From the NCBI GenBank assembly GCA_947184155.2, contig CAMXCT020001454.1:50001-114000 (forward strand): 64,000 bases of DNA. Direction: 5' to 3'. Position 1 is the stretch's first letter. Every line of letters starts with the position of its first letter. This stretch comes from Cladocopium goreaui (taxonomy: Eukaryota > Sar > Dinophyceae > Suessiales > Symbiodiniaceae). Below are positions 35,085 through 46,813 of this stretch, piece by piece. Both the position numbers and the translations under genes were made by a program. The notes beneath the pieces are model-generated. The model had not been told where the DNA came from. It ran no database searches and saw only the letters and a program-made list of their open reading frames with translations.

Positions 35085-35760
35085 CCGGACCACTGCTCTG
35101 TCTTACGCAGCTGAAATGGATGGGCACGTTTTGGGCACGCTCTGCGCAGTCACCATGGCCCTTCTCACCAACCGACTTGACCTGTGCATCCAAGGGTTAT
35201 TTGGAGCAGGAAAGTCCAAATCCATGGCGATCCTCATACTTGCACTCATCGAACTCGACGTTGAACACAAGCTTAAAATCCTGTTCCTCTGCAAAGAAAA
35301 CTCAGGTACCCGCTCCTTTGCGGACCTCCTGCAATGGCTTGACCCGCCAGAGGCGGTGCTTAAGCGACTCGGGAGGCTTGTCGGAGATCAAGAAAGGAAC
35401 AAATCCAGCTATTCACACACGAGATTTGACATCAACCCAAGAGAACGAAGACAAATGCTCGGTAAGTGTCAACTTGTCATGGCTACAGGCGGCACAGTCA
35501 GTCAAGATCTCACCATGCAGTGGTCAACAATGAGTGGCTTTATGCAAGACCTTTCCCTAATGGTAATTGATGAAGGTCAACAGTACGGAACTGACCGAGA
35601 GATTGCCACAATTAGCCTTCTTCGGACGCAGCCACTCATATTGTGGACAGGAGATGCGCAACAGACCCCAGGAGGTCTTGCTCGTGCAGCGCCTAATGCT
35701 AAACGGTCCCGGCAGCTACTCATGGCCTTCGAAGCAATAGGATTGAGATCCAAAACATTA
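35085..35760 (+). pseudogene. Helicase ATPase core segment
   Basis: This is the segment holding the nucleotide-binding core: Walker A with Gly-Ala-Gly-Lys-Ser, then a long loop with KILFLCKENSGTRSFADL (motif Ia-like), Walker B DEGQQ and motif III. Residues needed for ATP binding are present, so loss of function comes from frameshifts elsewhere. The last codon, TTA at 35758-35760, is followed by the AT-rich intron. Confidence 0.7.
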
Positions 35761-36345
35761 GCTAAAAAATTGTTTTATTGATTATTTTCTTTTATGATTT
35801 TTTTTTATGAATATTTATGATTTTTAGGATATGATTTGAAAAAATGGTGAAAAATGGATATGATTTTTTATGTTTTTTTTAATTTTTTTTATGTTTTTTT
35901 ATTTTTTTAAGATTGTTTTATGATTTTGTTTATGATTTTTTTATGATTTTTTTTTGTTTTTTCACTTGTTTTTATGTTTTTAATGATTTTTTTATGATTC
36001 TTTGAAAATGATTTTTTTAATGAAATTTTATGATATTTTTATGAAAATTTATGATTTTTTAATGAAAAATATGATTTTTTATGATTTTTTTATGATTTTT
36101 ATGATTTTTTTATTTAAAAAAAAAATCATAAAAAAAATCATTAAAAAAAATCATAAAAAAAAATTAAAAAACGAAAAAAATCATTTAAAAAAAGAAAAAA
36201 AACATAAAAAAAAATCATAAACTGTTTTCAGGCAAAAAAACAAATCATAAATTTCATCATAAAAAATTATATTTTTTCATTAAAAAAATCATAGTTTTTT
36301 ATAAAAGAAATTAATTTTAAAAACCGATTTTTTAGCTTACTCCAG
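35761..36345 (+). other. AT-rich GC-AG intron with foldback structure
   Basis: The interval begins GCTAAA and ends CTCCAG before GATC. Removing it joins codon TTA directly, and in frame, to the downstream helicase frame (GAT at 36346). The GC donor and AG|G acceptor match those of the kinase-like gene. The first part is rich in TTTTTATGATTTTT and the last part in AAAAATCATAAAAA, so the interior is self-complementary. A 6-bp direct repeat TTAGCT lies at 35758-35763 and 36332-36337, as would be left by insertion. It may be an intron created by a mobile introner-like element. Confidence 0.6.
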
Positions 36346-37317
36346 GATCTCAACAATAGGAGATACTTCATGCTGTCAACCCTGGCTGAAGCCATGGCGC
36401 AGCTCCTGGAAAACACATCCAATGAGGGCCTTCACCTGGTCAAGAGTATCCTAACCAGAGGGACACATGTCTTAGGTCATGTGTGGACAGATCAATTGAC
36501 GCAGCCAGAAGCAGATGACCTTAATGCAATTAACTCGGTACTCCCAGGCCTTCCTGCACAGTTCCGCACAGCCACACCACAAGAGGTAACCCGGCTTCCA
36601 CGGCTTGTTGATCCACAGCTCCTTGAAGGCACCACAGTCAATTTCAGCCGCTCCCTGATCCGCCTTGCCTGGATGTTGCAGCATGCCGAAACCTTACTCC
36701 CAATGGCCGGTGATATACAAGCTGAACTAAATTGCCACACAGCCGGAGCCAGCGACTCCCATGCGTGGGGACTCATGCTTCCCTCCAGCTCACGCGTTAG
36801 CCCAGTAACTTACCACTCAGTGGTGGCAGTAAGATACCCCGACCTGTGCCGAGTGATGGGCAACCTATGGGAGCTCAGCAGTTTCGCATCTGGAGGCATT
36901 CCCGAACGACCACCAGGCTATCAATTTGTACTGTGGGATACTGATGCAAAAATCAACGGACTTGTGGCAGCTGACCTAGACACATTAGTCTCACACGTCA
37001 TTGCAGACTTCGAAGGCAGCACCGGCTTTTCCAACGGCCTTTTTGTCATGACGACAGCCACCGACCACAAGAACAATCTTAACAGGTCCACCATCAAAAA
37101 GACCTTTTCCCGAACGCTTCGCGTGGAAACCATCGCTAACTCGGCAGGAGGCACTGCTGCAGTAGCCATGGTCGCACAGCCCAGCACAGGGTTTCTTAAT
37201 GGCCACTTTTATGCTGACGGATCCCCGACCGAAGACACAGAAGATTGCTTGGGGCGAATTACTGTCGGTTTAACCAGGTCCAAATCTCTCACCATCGTCG
37301 TTTCCCCTTGGACATGA
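36346..37317 (+). pseudogene. Helicase C-terminal (RecA2) segment
   Basis: Begins DLNNRRYFMLSTLAEAM after the intron. It contains QFVLWDTDAKINGL, then SNGLFVMTTATDH, then IKKTFSRTLRVETIANSAGG and EDCLGRITVGLTRSKSL, which is motif V/VI of UPF1-type helicases with the arginine finger. A frame change near 37305 moves the reading to LDMIGLIGMAQVLATLAYGVKGLRRG. Without joining to the Walker A segment it has no function alone. Confidence 0.65.
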
Positions 37318-38179
37318 TAGGGTTGATCGGTATGGCGCAAGTACTAGCAACCCTTGCCTATGGCGTCAAGGGTCTACGAAGAGGCATCTCGACGTGGGAC
37401 TGGCCGTTCTTTCATGACGACCCACAACAAGAGAACAACAGCCAAATGGAACGATGGTCACTCAACCAAGCCCCCACATGGACAGTCCCCCCCCTCGCCA
37501 TTGCCAACCGACACTACGATACCAACAACCAACTGGTCCAGAACACACGATATAGACTCATCCTAGCAAAAGCATCTAACCTTGACTGGCTGACTCGTGA
37601 TAGACATGCAATGCGTGACCTCAGCGCAGTCACCAAAGAAGGCTCGAATCATTGGGTGCCAATACAGGATTTGCCGTTCGATGAGATAATCCTTTGCATG
37701 CGCAGCCGATCACTCATCTCGCCGCACATATGTTTGTCTGCCGTCAGGCCTGTATCATGCACGCAGTGGACGAATACTGCAGCAGTCTGGACCAAACCAA
37801 GAGGTAACGCCCCTGCCTGGCATTTACTTTTTCGATGGCTGGAGAGTACGACCCTGCATGAAAATCCCGACCAACCTACCTCGAGCACAGGATCCACCCG
37901 AACATGACACCCAGCCCTCATCAACAACGGCTCACACAGCTGAACAACCACAGGCGCCTGACGAAGAAGCCCGAGACATACTCGCCAAAGCAATCCGAAA
38001 CCAGGCCGAGGATGGACCTAGCACAAGGAGGGCAGCAATTCGAACATATAAGTACTTGCATGCCACAGGTCGTCAACACAGCCCACATTTTTTTTCCGTC
38101 CAACGCCAGATGGCTCTCGCCAGGTCGTTTATCAAGCCGGAAAGACAATTGCATTGTGCAAATTCACCGAATTAATGCA

Positions 38180-39150
38180 GTAGCAACATTGATCATAATG
38201 ACAATGTGATACAAAAGAGAACTGACTTGGATCGATACATAATCCATTGGCTGTCACCGTGCAATACAAAAAACAAACACCAAGACCCAAAAACAAACCA
38301 AAACAAAAACACCAACAAGCAAACAACACAAACCAGACACAAGAACAAAGAACAGCACGGCAGGTGGACAGCTGCTCAGTTCATGGACAATTGGAAGATG
38401 CACGAAGAGATGATAACATTGTATCACCTCAGGGATTGGTATGGCAATGTAAGACAAAAGCGAAAAACAGACAACAAAGTGCCATACAACAATCTGTGAG
38501 CCAGGAAGCAACAAATGCACTTTTTTTTTCCTCCGGTGTGGCCGATAACGCTCTGAGGCTCGGTCCTTACATGAGAAGAAGCAGGTTAAGTTAAGATCTA
38601 CATGGACACCTGTGGTCATGTAGATAGGCAAATCATAACAAAATAACAAACAAAAACAAACACGAACCGCAAAGGGCGAAACGCAGATCCCCCAGCCAGA
38701 TATGCGCTTCGCCATCCAGCAGGGAAACAAAGCAAAAGGCGAACGGGGCAGGGCCCAACAAGAACAACCACAACCAGGATTTGCCATGGACGCAGTGGTG
38801 AAAAGCCACAGTGTCGCTACTCACAAAAAGATGCACAAACGAATTGGTTGCTACCCAGAAATGTGAAACACGCTTCTTAAATGTTGTCGCTGACAGACAA
38901 CAAAGGAAGGCATTAACACTATTGCAATCTAGCCTCTCAGAGTCCTCTCACAAGTCCTTGCTCAGGTGTGCAGCTCGAGACAAACAGTATTTGCCGTGTA
39001 CAGAAAGGTGGGTTCAGGAGCAGGCAAAGCAAATTGTTAGCAGCTAACTTGCAATAGTACCGCCCCCCTTCCGGGGAGCAGCTCCGTGGCAGTGTCAGGG
39101 ACGGTCACATAGGGCAAGGTAGGTGACCAGCCAACATCCGTCACGCACCA
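38180..39150. other. No gene recognised; T-poor patches
   Basis: Contains T-poor patches at 38270-38370 and 38635-38770 similar in base composition to 47560-48440. A plus-strand frame at 38811-39047 has no domain. The stretch ends at the B2 repeat of the second YR element. Confidence 0.45.
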
Positions 39151-39151
39151 A

Positions 39152-39410
39152 GTTCTGGCACAAGTTGGCTTCCATCTAATTACATATATATTATTTATAT
39201 ATATTCAATAAAGAAATAATACACATATATATATATATATAAAACACGAATACGCCGATCGCAACTCAAATCTTCAAATTTGAAATTCCGAGAAAGCACT
39301 GGTGAATCTCCCTCTCCTTTTTCGACTGCCTTGATTGTGTCCAAGCAAAGTATCCATGGATATGTTATCCATATTTGAATCCAACATCTGATGGTCTCAA
39401 TTTCCCCCAT
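39152..39410 (-). repeat. B2 split direct repeat of YR element 2
   Basis: A 259-bp copy of B1 (39814-40070), including a TA run whose length differs by 2 bp. Confidence 0.92.
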
Positions 39411-39709
39411 CAGAAAGCGAAAGCGAAGGAATAGGTGTCGGAAATATGGGAGTAGGTTCCCATACTACCAAGCAGAAAAGCTAACGGTTGTATCAGTGGT
39501 GGCTGAAGTTTGAAACAATTCTGCTGCGGAAGTGATTTTCATGAAATGAAAATCAATTGGACACACTGGCTGACGCGGGAGCATGCAACGAAACAGAGGT
39601 GAAAAGCCAGGGTGGCTAAAGTAATGGGTGAAACCCTGCGATCGTAGATATATAAACCCATCAAAAAATAACTTCCCCTATAATATAAGGTGTGGGAGGG
39701 AGGGTAAAA

Positions 39710-39813
39710 CAAATAAAGCATAACAACATTAAAGCCAACTTGAGCCAAAATGGTACATCATAATAGATGAAGTCCCACAACCGCCAAAACATTAGTGAAC
39801 AAGTACACTACAC
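39710..39813 (-). repeat. A2 split direct repeat of YR element 2
   Basis: A copy of A1 (46814-46915), abutting B1. It includes the spliced-leader relic at 39739-39756. Confidence 0.92.
39739..39756 (-). other. Spliced-leader relic in A2
   Basis: The minus strand reads GTACCATTTTGGCTCAAG. The last 15 bases match the 3' part of the dinoflagellate trans-spliced leader exactly, and the GTA before it matches if one G is missing. Same as in A1. Confidence 0.75.
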
Positions 39814-40070
39814 GTTCTGGCACAAGTTGGCTTCCATCTAATTACATATATATTATTTATATATATTCAATAAAGAAATAATACACATATATATATATAT
39901 AAAACACGAATACGCCGATCGCAACTCAAATCTTCAAATTTGAAATTCCGAGAAAGCACTGGTGAATCTCCCTCTCCTTTTTCGACTGCCTTGATTGTGT
40001 CCAAGCAAAGTATCCATGGATATGTTATCCATATTCGAATCCAACATCTGATGGTCTCAATTTCCCCCAT
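39814..40070 (-). repeat. B1 split direct repeat of YR element 2
   Basis: A copy of B2, located just past the RNase H remnant on the minus strand. Confidence 0.92.
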
Positions 40071-40231
40071 TTTCTATCTGACTGTTGGGATTCAAACGCA
40101 ACATCAATTGGCCAATAAAAAGTGTTGAATAACAGCAGTCGGAAAAGAGAAGGAGAAAAACAACTATGGCGACGGAAGTGGCTATGAAGAAAAATGTCTG
40201 CCGGATGCAAAGAGACGGCTGTCTCCGGATG

Positions 40232-40640
40232 CTACAATTGATTTAATGAAATCGGAAATCGACTACGGAAGGCATGATTGAAAGGCGGCTCAGTAACGAA
40301 ATCCCAACGGCTCAAAGAATCTGCGTCTGCAGTGTGGTCGCCAGAATGTAGGATAGATCTAATTCCATACCAGAGATTGTGCATAATAATATCCATCGCT
40401 CCAAAAATTGAGTCAAAGGAGTGGTGGTTAAGAAAAGTTTGGTGTTCCCTGCCTCTGCCCCCGTATTGTCGGTCAAGGACGGGGTTCTCAAGGGGAAACT
40501 GAATCCAGTTGAGCTGCGGCTGAAAATGAACAAAATTGCAATCTGTGCCAATGTTTCTCCAATCTGACAAATGTGTATGGATGTCATAGCAGCAGCTGCA
40601 CCCTCATCCATCCAAAATGTTTTGGGTCGTACACACTGGA
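40232..40640 (-). pseudogene. RNase H remnant of YR element 2
   Basis: Minus-strand frames show FGAMDIIMHNLWYGIRSIL and SGDHTADADSLSRWDF, the latter resembling the final aspartate box (xADxLSR) of retroelement RNase H. Earlier RNase H boxes are not clear in 40640-40918. Frame changes separate it from RT. Confidence 0.5.
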
Positions 40641-40917
40641 TCAAAGAAACTGATTAACGCCAGGCTGCATACATGGTCAAAAATTCGGTGGGAGTCCGCA
40701 CTAAAATTGCATGTATTGGATGATGGGTCCCGAAGTTGTAATCAAGTCCGACGTTCAAATAAATAAGTTTGATATAGGTCAGTTTGGCAAGAGACAGCCT
40801 GATGTTGAAAAGGCAGTATAGTGCTCCCAATTGGGATGTCTGTCCCTGCAGGTTTGTGAGCAAAGGTTAGATTATCATCGAAACAGTCAATCATGCGGTT
40901 CCAGTGACCAATTTCGG

Positions 40918-41793
40918 CTAGGACTGTTGGGGGGTCTGAAAGAAGCGTAACATGGAAGAAATGTACTCGGAGAGCTCGTCGATCTTGTTGGTGGGCAGGT
41001 TAATATATTCCGCTGTGATATGAAACTGCCATCCACTCCATTGAACCCTCAGGCTAAACTCAGTTTTGCGCCAAGAATTCGGGAGGTTCAGCGCTCGTGC
41101 AAAAATACAGTAAATGCAAGTCATGATCCAAGCTACCTTCTTGGGAAAGAGGAAGAAAAAGTCATCTACGTAGATGAATCCAGTGTGGGACCACCATAGC
41201 AGGAAGTGGATGTATGTCAAAATGACGCTTCCCATGTGAGTAGCCCTCTCAGGGATATGACAGCGGCTAGGGACGCCGTATATTGAAGAGGCTACCACCA
41301 ATCGTGGTGATCTGTTGTCACTGGTGGCCAAGCCGAGGCGGCTAATGGCCAGTTTCGTACTAAATTCAGCGTGGGCAGCCTCCAATGATCCTTGGTACTG
41401 AAATATCCCATCCGTGCCAAATGCTTGAAGGACCAACTCGCGAGTGGTTGTTGAATCCGATTCTGCTGATGGCCAATGGGTCTGAGGAATTGATAGAGGA
41501 ATTGAATTAACAGTTTTGTCTATTGCAGTGGGAAAGCATCCCAAAGAGGGGATATCATTGTCCAAACCAGTAGGTGCCCTCTCTCGCAACATGGGAAATA
41601 ACGTTGAGTCCTTGTCGTCCAGAATTTGTGACAATGCGGCCAGGATCTCCAAGTGCATATGTTGGTCCAGATGCGTGGACCAGTCATGGATCATGTCATG
41701 TTCTTGGATAAAATCGGACACACTTTGTTTAAATAGTTGAATATCATGATCTGTAAAAGAAGGTTGAACATCATCTGAAGCAAAAAAACGCAT
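40918..41793 (-). pseudogene. Reverse transcriptase remnant of YR element 2
   Basis: A 291-codon frame with motif C as TGFIYVDDFFFLFP near 41170 and a following thumb-like stretch (SWRKTEFSLRVQWSGWQFHI). Upstream there is SPRLVVASSIYGVPSRCHIP. Only about 25 residues lie between the PERATH segment and YVDD, too few to hold motif A (catalytic Asp) and motif B, so an internal deletion has probably removed the core palm. This frame overlaps the end of the methyltransferase-like frame by 23 bases. The element cannot make active RT from this copy. Confidence 0.65.
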
Positions 41794-42838
41794 GTGATGT
41801 GTTTACCACACCGTCGGCCAAAATCATTTGTACCCATTGCCTCCGTAGTTCATGTAAACAATCTGGGGCTGATCGGAGCGGTCGACGCCAGTCGGGTTCA
41901 GAAAAGAATCCATTGCCAACTTCATAGCTCATTGGAAGTTCATTCAGTTGTTTAATAGGGATATAAGTCCGGACCGTGTCGAGGTCCAATAATTGACGCT
42001 GCGAAGGAGAACACAAGGGGGCAATAAAACCAGCAATGACTTGACACATTTCGACGGGGTATTCTGCCGTGGCTCGACTTTTGCAAACTCCTTCCGCCGT
42101 CTTGGCGCCAGCAATGTTTGCATGAATGCCTGCAGGGTGTGGACATTGGGATCCCAGTGATTTCATGGCTGGGTACGTGCAGGCTATGAGCCAGCTCTTA
42201 TACCAGTCTCGATTGGACGAGCAGGCCGGAAAATTCACCAGAAAGAAGGCACAAAATTTTATGAAACGTCTCACAAAAGGTTCCAACCAAGCCATCGATT
42301 TTGTAGGTTGCTCGAAATGACAATGTCCATCTACTGCGAAATTTACTCCCAAGCACAAAACACTCCTGGCCATCAAGGTGTGGCTGTTTTGAACCTTCTC
42401 GAGGTCTTTGGGGTGCAGATTGGGAAGGCCATCCAACAATGGTGGCGTTCTCAGTGCTGGGGGACTGCCTTCTCCTAGTGTCAGCTGGTTATATTCGCCA
42501 TAATGGGGAGCAGCGGCTCCATAACTCGCCATCCCAGATGTGCAGATTCTCAAATGAGGTCCAGAAACAGCACTGTCCAAAAAATCCAGCTTGGCATCAA
42601 GCAACATATCCACCAGAAAGCAAGTGCATTCATGTTGTAGCATAGCCTCGGCCAAGGGGTAGCCCGTTCCCGCGTAAATATCCAGAAACAGTCGGGATCC
42701 TTTTAATGGTGAAACATCCACAGAGGTTTGAACCGAATGTGGAATGGTGGAAACATCAGCAGCCATTGAATTCAAAACGGTGGTGTTGTCCATGGCGGAC
42801 ATGTCATTTGGTATATCCGGCAATGGTGTGGTTTCCAC
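41771..42838 (-). pseudogene. Methyltransferase-like domain between gag and RT
   Basis: A 355-codon frame. LFLDIYAGTGYPLAEAM resembles the SAM-binding motif I of C5 methyltransferases. ASYGAAAPHYGEYNQLTLG sits where motif IV would be, but the catalytic PC is PH here. HCHFEQPTKSMAWLEP resembles motif VI (E-N-P, here E-Q-P). The order and roughly 50- to 90-residue spacing fit the family. A later segment reads CPHPAGIHANIAGAK. Replacement of the cysteine suggests this copy is catalytically dead, or that the domain has a structural role. The frame itself is uninterrupted, unlike its neighbours. Confidence 0.58.
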
Positions 42839-42901
42839 AGCATGGTGAATCGGCTCTGTCGGAGCCAGAGTCGCAGCAATCCTTGTTGGACTTGTCGAAC
42901 G

Positions 42902-44067
42902 TCAGTGGGGCTGTTGTTGATGGTCAAATGCGCTGTGCGGTTGGCCGCAGGCTTGGCCCGATGCTAATGGGTATGCACACAAGTGCTGAAATCTACATGT
43001 GTCGCCTTTTTGGCACTTCCCCGATTGAAACTGCATACATAGCTGTTGGCGTTTGCCCTGCACTGTTGCTTCGGTGATCCATGTAGGCCGAGAAGAGGGT
43101 TCGCCCTTTTTGCCCATTTGCTTGCCCTTTCCTTTGGATTTGCCACGGCCCTTTGCAGGTGCCATCGGTGCACCGGGATGATGTACAGGTTGTGGCTTGG
43201 ATGTCACCTTCGGTCGGGGCTGGAGCAATGAGGCCATGTCTGAACGCAAATGGATGACTTCGTGTATCGCATTGTCCAAAGTAAACTGCTGGTCCAAAAC
43301 CAAATCATGAATCAGTTGCCACAAGGCTTTGTCCGCAGCTTGTGCTTCGAGCACGTTAGGTGGACGAAGGCCGGAATCCCCTTCAAGGCGTTGTTGCGGA
43401 TGGCATTTACCCCCATCCCTTGGTTGTTGATGTCGAGGGAAGGGGGCTCGTCCCAAATTAACTGATGGAGTTGGAGACCTTCGACTTTAGGAACTTTGGG
43501 ACGTTGGTAGATCACCATGTCTTCCAGCCTGGCTTGTGTCATCCGAAACTTCCACCGGATCCATCGATATTCCTGCTTGCCATGCTGATGGTGAGCAAGA
43601 GACAGCAAACGTGTGGATGGCATCGTCTCCGGTGTCAGAACTTCACTGGGGTAATCTGCCAGGAATTGCTTTTTGAGCTTAGCGACTGTACCAGGTTGGA
43701 TTTTTGGGGCAAAGGATTCTGCCCAAGATCCTTCCTGCGGGACACCCGCTACTGATGCTGCCGCACCAGGTTGCAACTCACGCCCCGGTAGCACAGCTGC
43801 CGGTTGTAACTGTTGCCACGCCAGGTTCAAATTGGAACGCTGAACAAGTGAAATGGGAGTTTCTGATACTTCAGTCCATATTTCATCCGTAAAACCAGAA
43901 ATCGAGTCCACTACAACTGAGAAGTTCTGGGCTGTCCATCCATTTTGCACCATATGAGAACTTAACGCTGGGTCCACGCCATGTGTTGCCAGATGGTCTT
44001 CCAGTTCAGGAAGTGCCATGGTCACGCCCGTAATGGCGAGAAACGCAACTGCCCACGGGCAATTCAT
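42902..44067 (-). pseudogene. Gag-like gene with CCCH zinc finger
   Basis: Two overlapping minus-strand frames (44067-43312 and 43456-42902) read as one protein with a frameshift near 43400. The first part has QRSNLNLAWQQLQP, FLADYPSEVLTPETMPSTRL and PSLDINNQGMGVNAIRNN. The second has a Lys/Gly-rich linker (KGRGKSKGKGKQMGKKG) and a finger C-x7-C-x5-C-x3-H in LCMQFQSGKCQKGDTCRFQH near 43010. A CCCH finger suggests RNA binding in place of the usual CCHC knuckle. Its capsid role is inferred from position before pol. Confidence 0.6.
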
Positions 44068-44656
44068 GAAAGAAAATTTTCTAAGTCAAAGCAAGTGGAA
44101 TGGCAACAATTTGATAACACAACGTGTCAAAAGGTGGAACCGGGGGATTATATAGATATGCATATGTACAAAAGCACTGCTAATAAAGATATAAACGCAT
44201 CCTGAAAGAATGTCCAGCCGGCCACCTGTGTCTTGAACCGCATGAGCGACTCCGATACGAAAAACTGGGGGCAAATGACGCGAATGAATGCAATAGGAAA
44301 TGTTGAAAATGTTTGACATGGCTGTGAAATTTTCTTGCAATGAATCTTTCACGCTAACAAAAGGACATGCTGGTGGTGTCTTGGAGTTTGAATGACTCAG
44401 CAAGTGCTGCCCCCTCTTTTTGCTTCCTGAGGAGACGGCTATCAAAGGTTCAAAGCACATACTTGCTGCGAACGCATGAAACAAGCTGCATGACACGCAT
44501 GGCCATTTGAGGGTCAAGCTGGGTGTCAAAAAAAACGCAATCGTCACGTGGAAGGCTGGCTCCACGGGCTGCTCAAAAGTGCCGGGCTTCCCCAAACTGG
44601 CTGATGGGAATCATGTGAAACTATCATCATATGTGGGATCTTCGTGATCCGGTCCA

Positions 44657-46370
44657 TTATGGTTTCATCCTTCTCTCCAATATCAAGCTGTTGTGAGACT
44701 GAGGATGATACTGATGAAGAGGAACTCGAACTGGGGTCCGAGGAGTCCTCACCATTGGGGTCTGCCTGGCTCTGCCCTGACGGTTCATGAGGGGCAGGCA
44801 TCCTTTTCCAATTGGGTCAGAGCTTGCTATATTGGATGGCAGAAAGAGCCATGTGTGAGCTTGATAGGTTTTGGGAAACTTCTTCAATGATACTGCAGGT
44901 TCCTGAGTAGGCCACTGCGACCCACTATGCAATGGTGTTATAGACCGGAGGCCCTGTTGGACTTGCAGTAACAGAGTGTTCTGTAGAGCAACTGGACCTG
45001 CTGTGTCATCACAGCTGTAAAGCTTCATGCTGTCTTGACAGTGGTGCTCCGGTCGGTGACGTTGCTCTCCTGTAACCAATCCCTGTTGGGCAGGCAGGTG
45101 AGAGCCACTCAGTGTCGTCGTTTTCAAAGAATGCAATGTATATTCACCAGGATTGGCAAACTCCGGTATATCAAAATGTTTCCACGGTAAAGTGCATATA
45201 TGTCTAATCCAATGTAACGCTTGTGAGTAAGGCATGGGAACCAACGGAACTAGAAATTGGTCATCCAGTGTTATGGGTAGCAAAAATTCTGCATCCGACA
45301 GCACAGTATGAGCTTGGGACCACAGGTTAACTAGCGTGACCAACCATTGTGTCACCCAAGACCATGCTCCAGGAGACAGAAATGCTCGGGCTTGAATTGC
45401 CCAAGTTTGTCTCAATGTCGATGTTTTGTTTTTATAGCATGAGCCCCGCAATTCAGTAATGCACCATGAAAGGGAATGCAATGAAAGCCGCTGTCCAGCC
45501 ACGAGTCTCAGGCCACTCCACAGCATATAGAGTAGCCCGCCCAGCCAAATCTGCTCTTGCAATGTGTACGCTTGCATAAGAAAACTTCTGTCCCATTGAA
45601 AAAACAAAATAGGCTCAGTGGAATTGATTCCCTTCGCTCATGACTGGTCGAATTGAAAAAGGAGTTGATGATAGGGTCGGACAACATCTGCCAGGACCAT
45701 ACCACAAGTAGCTGCTGAGCTCTGCGCAATGCCTTGATGGCCATTGTTGCCCTGAGACCCCATTCTGAGTTCTCGCCTTCATGAACGATCTGCTATGGAT
45801 CTGAAGGGTGATGGCAACTGATGTCACCCCAGGTCCAGGAAAAAGCCATCAAAAGGATGGAAATGCCCTGTAACGTGTTGATATATTTGTGCAGTGTTGA
45901 TGGAGCAAATGTCTCCAAAAGTCGTTGACAATGAATGTCAAATTGTTGAGATTGATGATAGTCTTGCCACATTGTAAATAAGGTCCGACACTGTGGACCA
46001 GCAGTATCCATCTGGCAATCGAATCGGCATGAATACTCGAAGAGCGAACAGCTGGTTGATCGGACTTTCCTCCACGTGGAGCTGCAAAAATTTTAACATC
46101 AGTTGATTTACGTTTACCTGGAACATGACTGACATTCACATGTTGGGATACTTCAGGTTCCGACTGTCGTGGAGGAAGATCTGCTGGAGCTGACAATGAA
46201 TTCGGACGCACAAACGGTGGAACCACTCTGCCAATTTCTTCAACGATTGATTCAAGCATGTCACAGTGGGGCGATGGATCGCCGAAACCTGTTTTGGGGC
46301 GCTCTGTTTTTTGGGAGTGGCTTGAGCTATCAACATCCACGCATCTGTATCTGTGTCCATGTGGTTGCAT
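44657..46370 (-). pseudogene. Tyrosine recombinase remnant of YR element 2
   Basis: Minus-strand pieces (46370-45849, 46011-45793, 45744-45508, 45607-44657) join by at least three frameshifts. The N-terminal core-binding part reads FAPSTLHKYINTLQGISIL. The catalytic part has LLYMLWSGLRLVAGQRLSL (first Arg), ELRGSCYKNKTS (Lys), YTLHSLKTTTLSG (H-x-x-K in place of HxxR), HRPEHHCQDS and MKLYSCDD (Tyr). This spacing fits YR integrases. It lies between A1 and gag, whereas in known DIRS elements the recombinase usually follows gag. Confidence 0.65.
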
Positions 46371-46813
46371 CCAATTGAAAATCCAAGAGGCTAACTAGAA
46401 TCTGAGGCCGACGACAATGCAATGCTGATGGTGTCCACCGTCCAAAACGTCACACAAGGTCGATGAAATGCACGGCAAGTGATACCAAAATGATACTGAT
46501 CCCAGTTCAGAGTTGTCAGTATTGGTCTTTCCCAGGGCCAGCAATCAGGTAGTGGGATGTACTGAAATTCGAAAACACAGTTTCGGCTTCGGTTGCAGAA
46601 AATGAGTAGTCCGCAAATGCAAAATGAAAATGGATCTGGCCCACCACCGCTGGCCGCAAACATGCACGCCCGGGATCGGCCGGTAGTGCAGTGAAAAGAA
46701 AGTGTTGAAAACAGTTGGGACATGAAAGCACAGAAAAAGGTTTCTTGTAAACACATGTAGTTGATAAAACGCCTGTGGAAAAATATCTGAGAAACGCGTG
46801 ACAAAGCATAAAG

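Larger units (their letters stand above)
31190..38175 (+). pseudogene. Large superfamily-1 helicase gene, frameshifted
   Basis: A roughly 2,000-codon reading on the plus strand, in pieces: 31196-31440, 31906-32460, 32500-32950, 32975-33735, 33737-35080, 35080-35760, 36346-37310, 37310-37860 and a tail to 38175. The C-terminal third is a helicase: Walker A GLFGAGKSKS (near 35200), Walker B MVIDEGQQ (near 35565), motif III ILWTGDAQQTPGG (near 35645) and motif VI VGLTRSKSL (near 37270), in UPF1-like order. The N-terminal two-thirds matches no domain I can name. Single-base shifts occur at a seven-C run (33730-33736), near 35080 and near 37305. It is not flanked by recognisable repeats, so it could be a dead host gene copy or part of an unknown mobile unit. 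The piece from 31190 to 31900 is the least certain. Confidence 0.66.
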
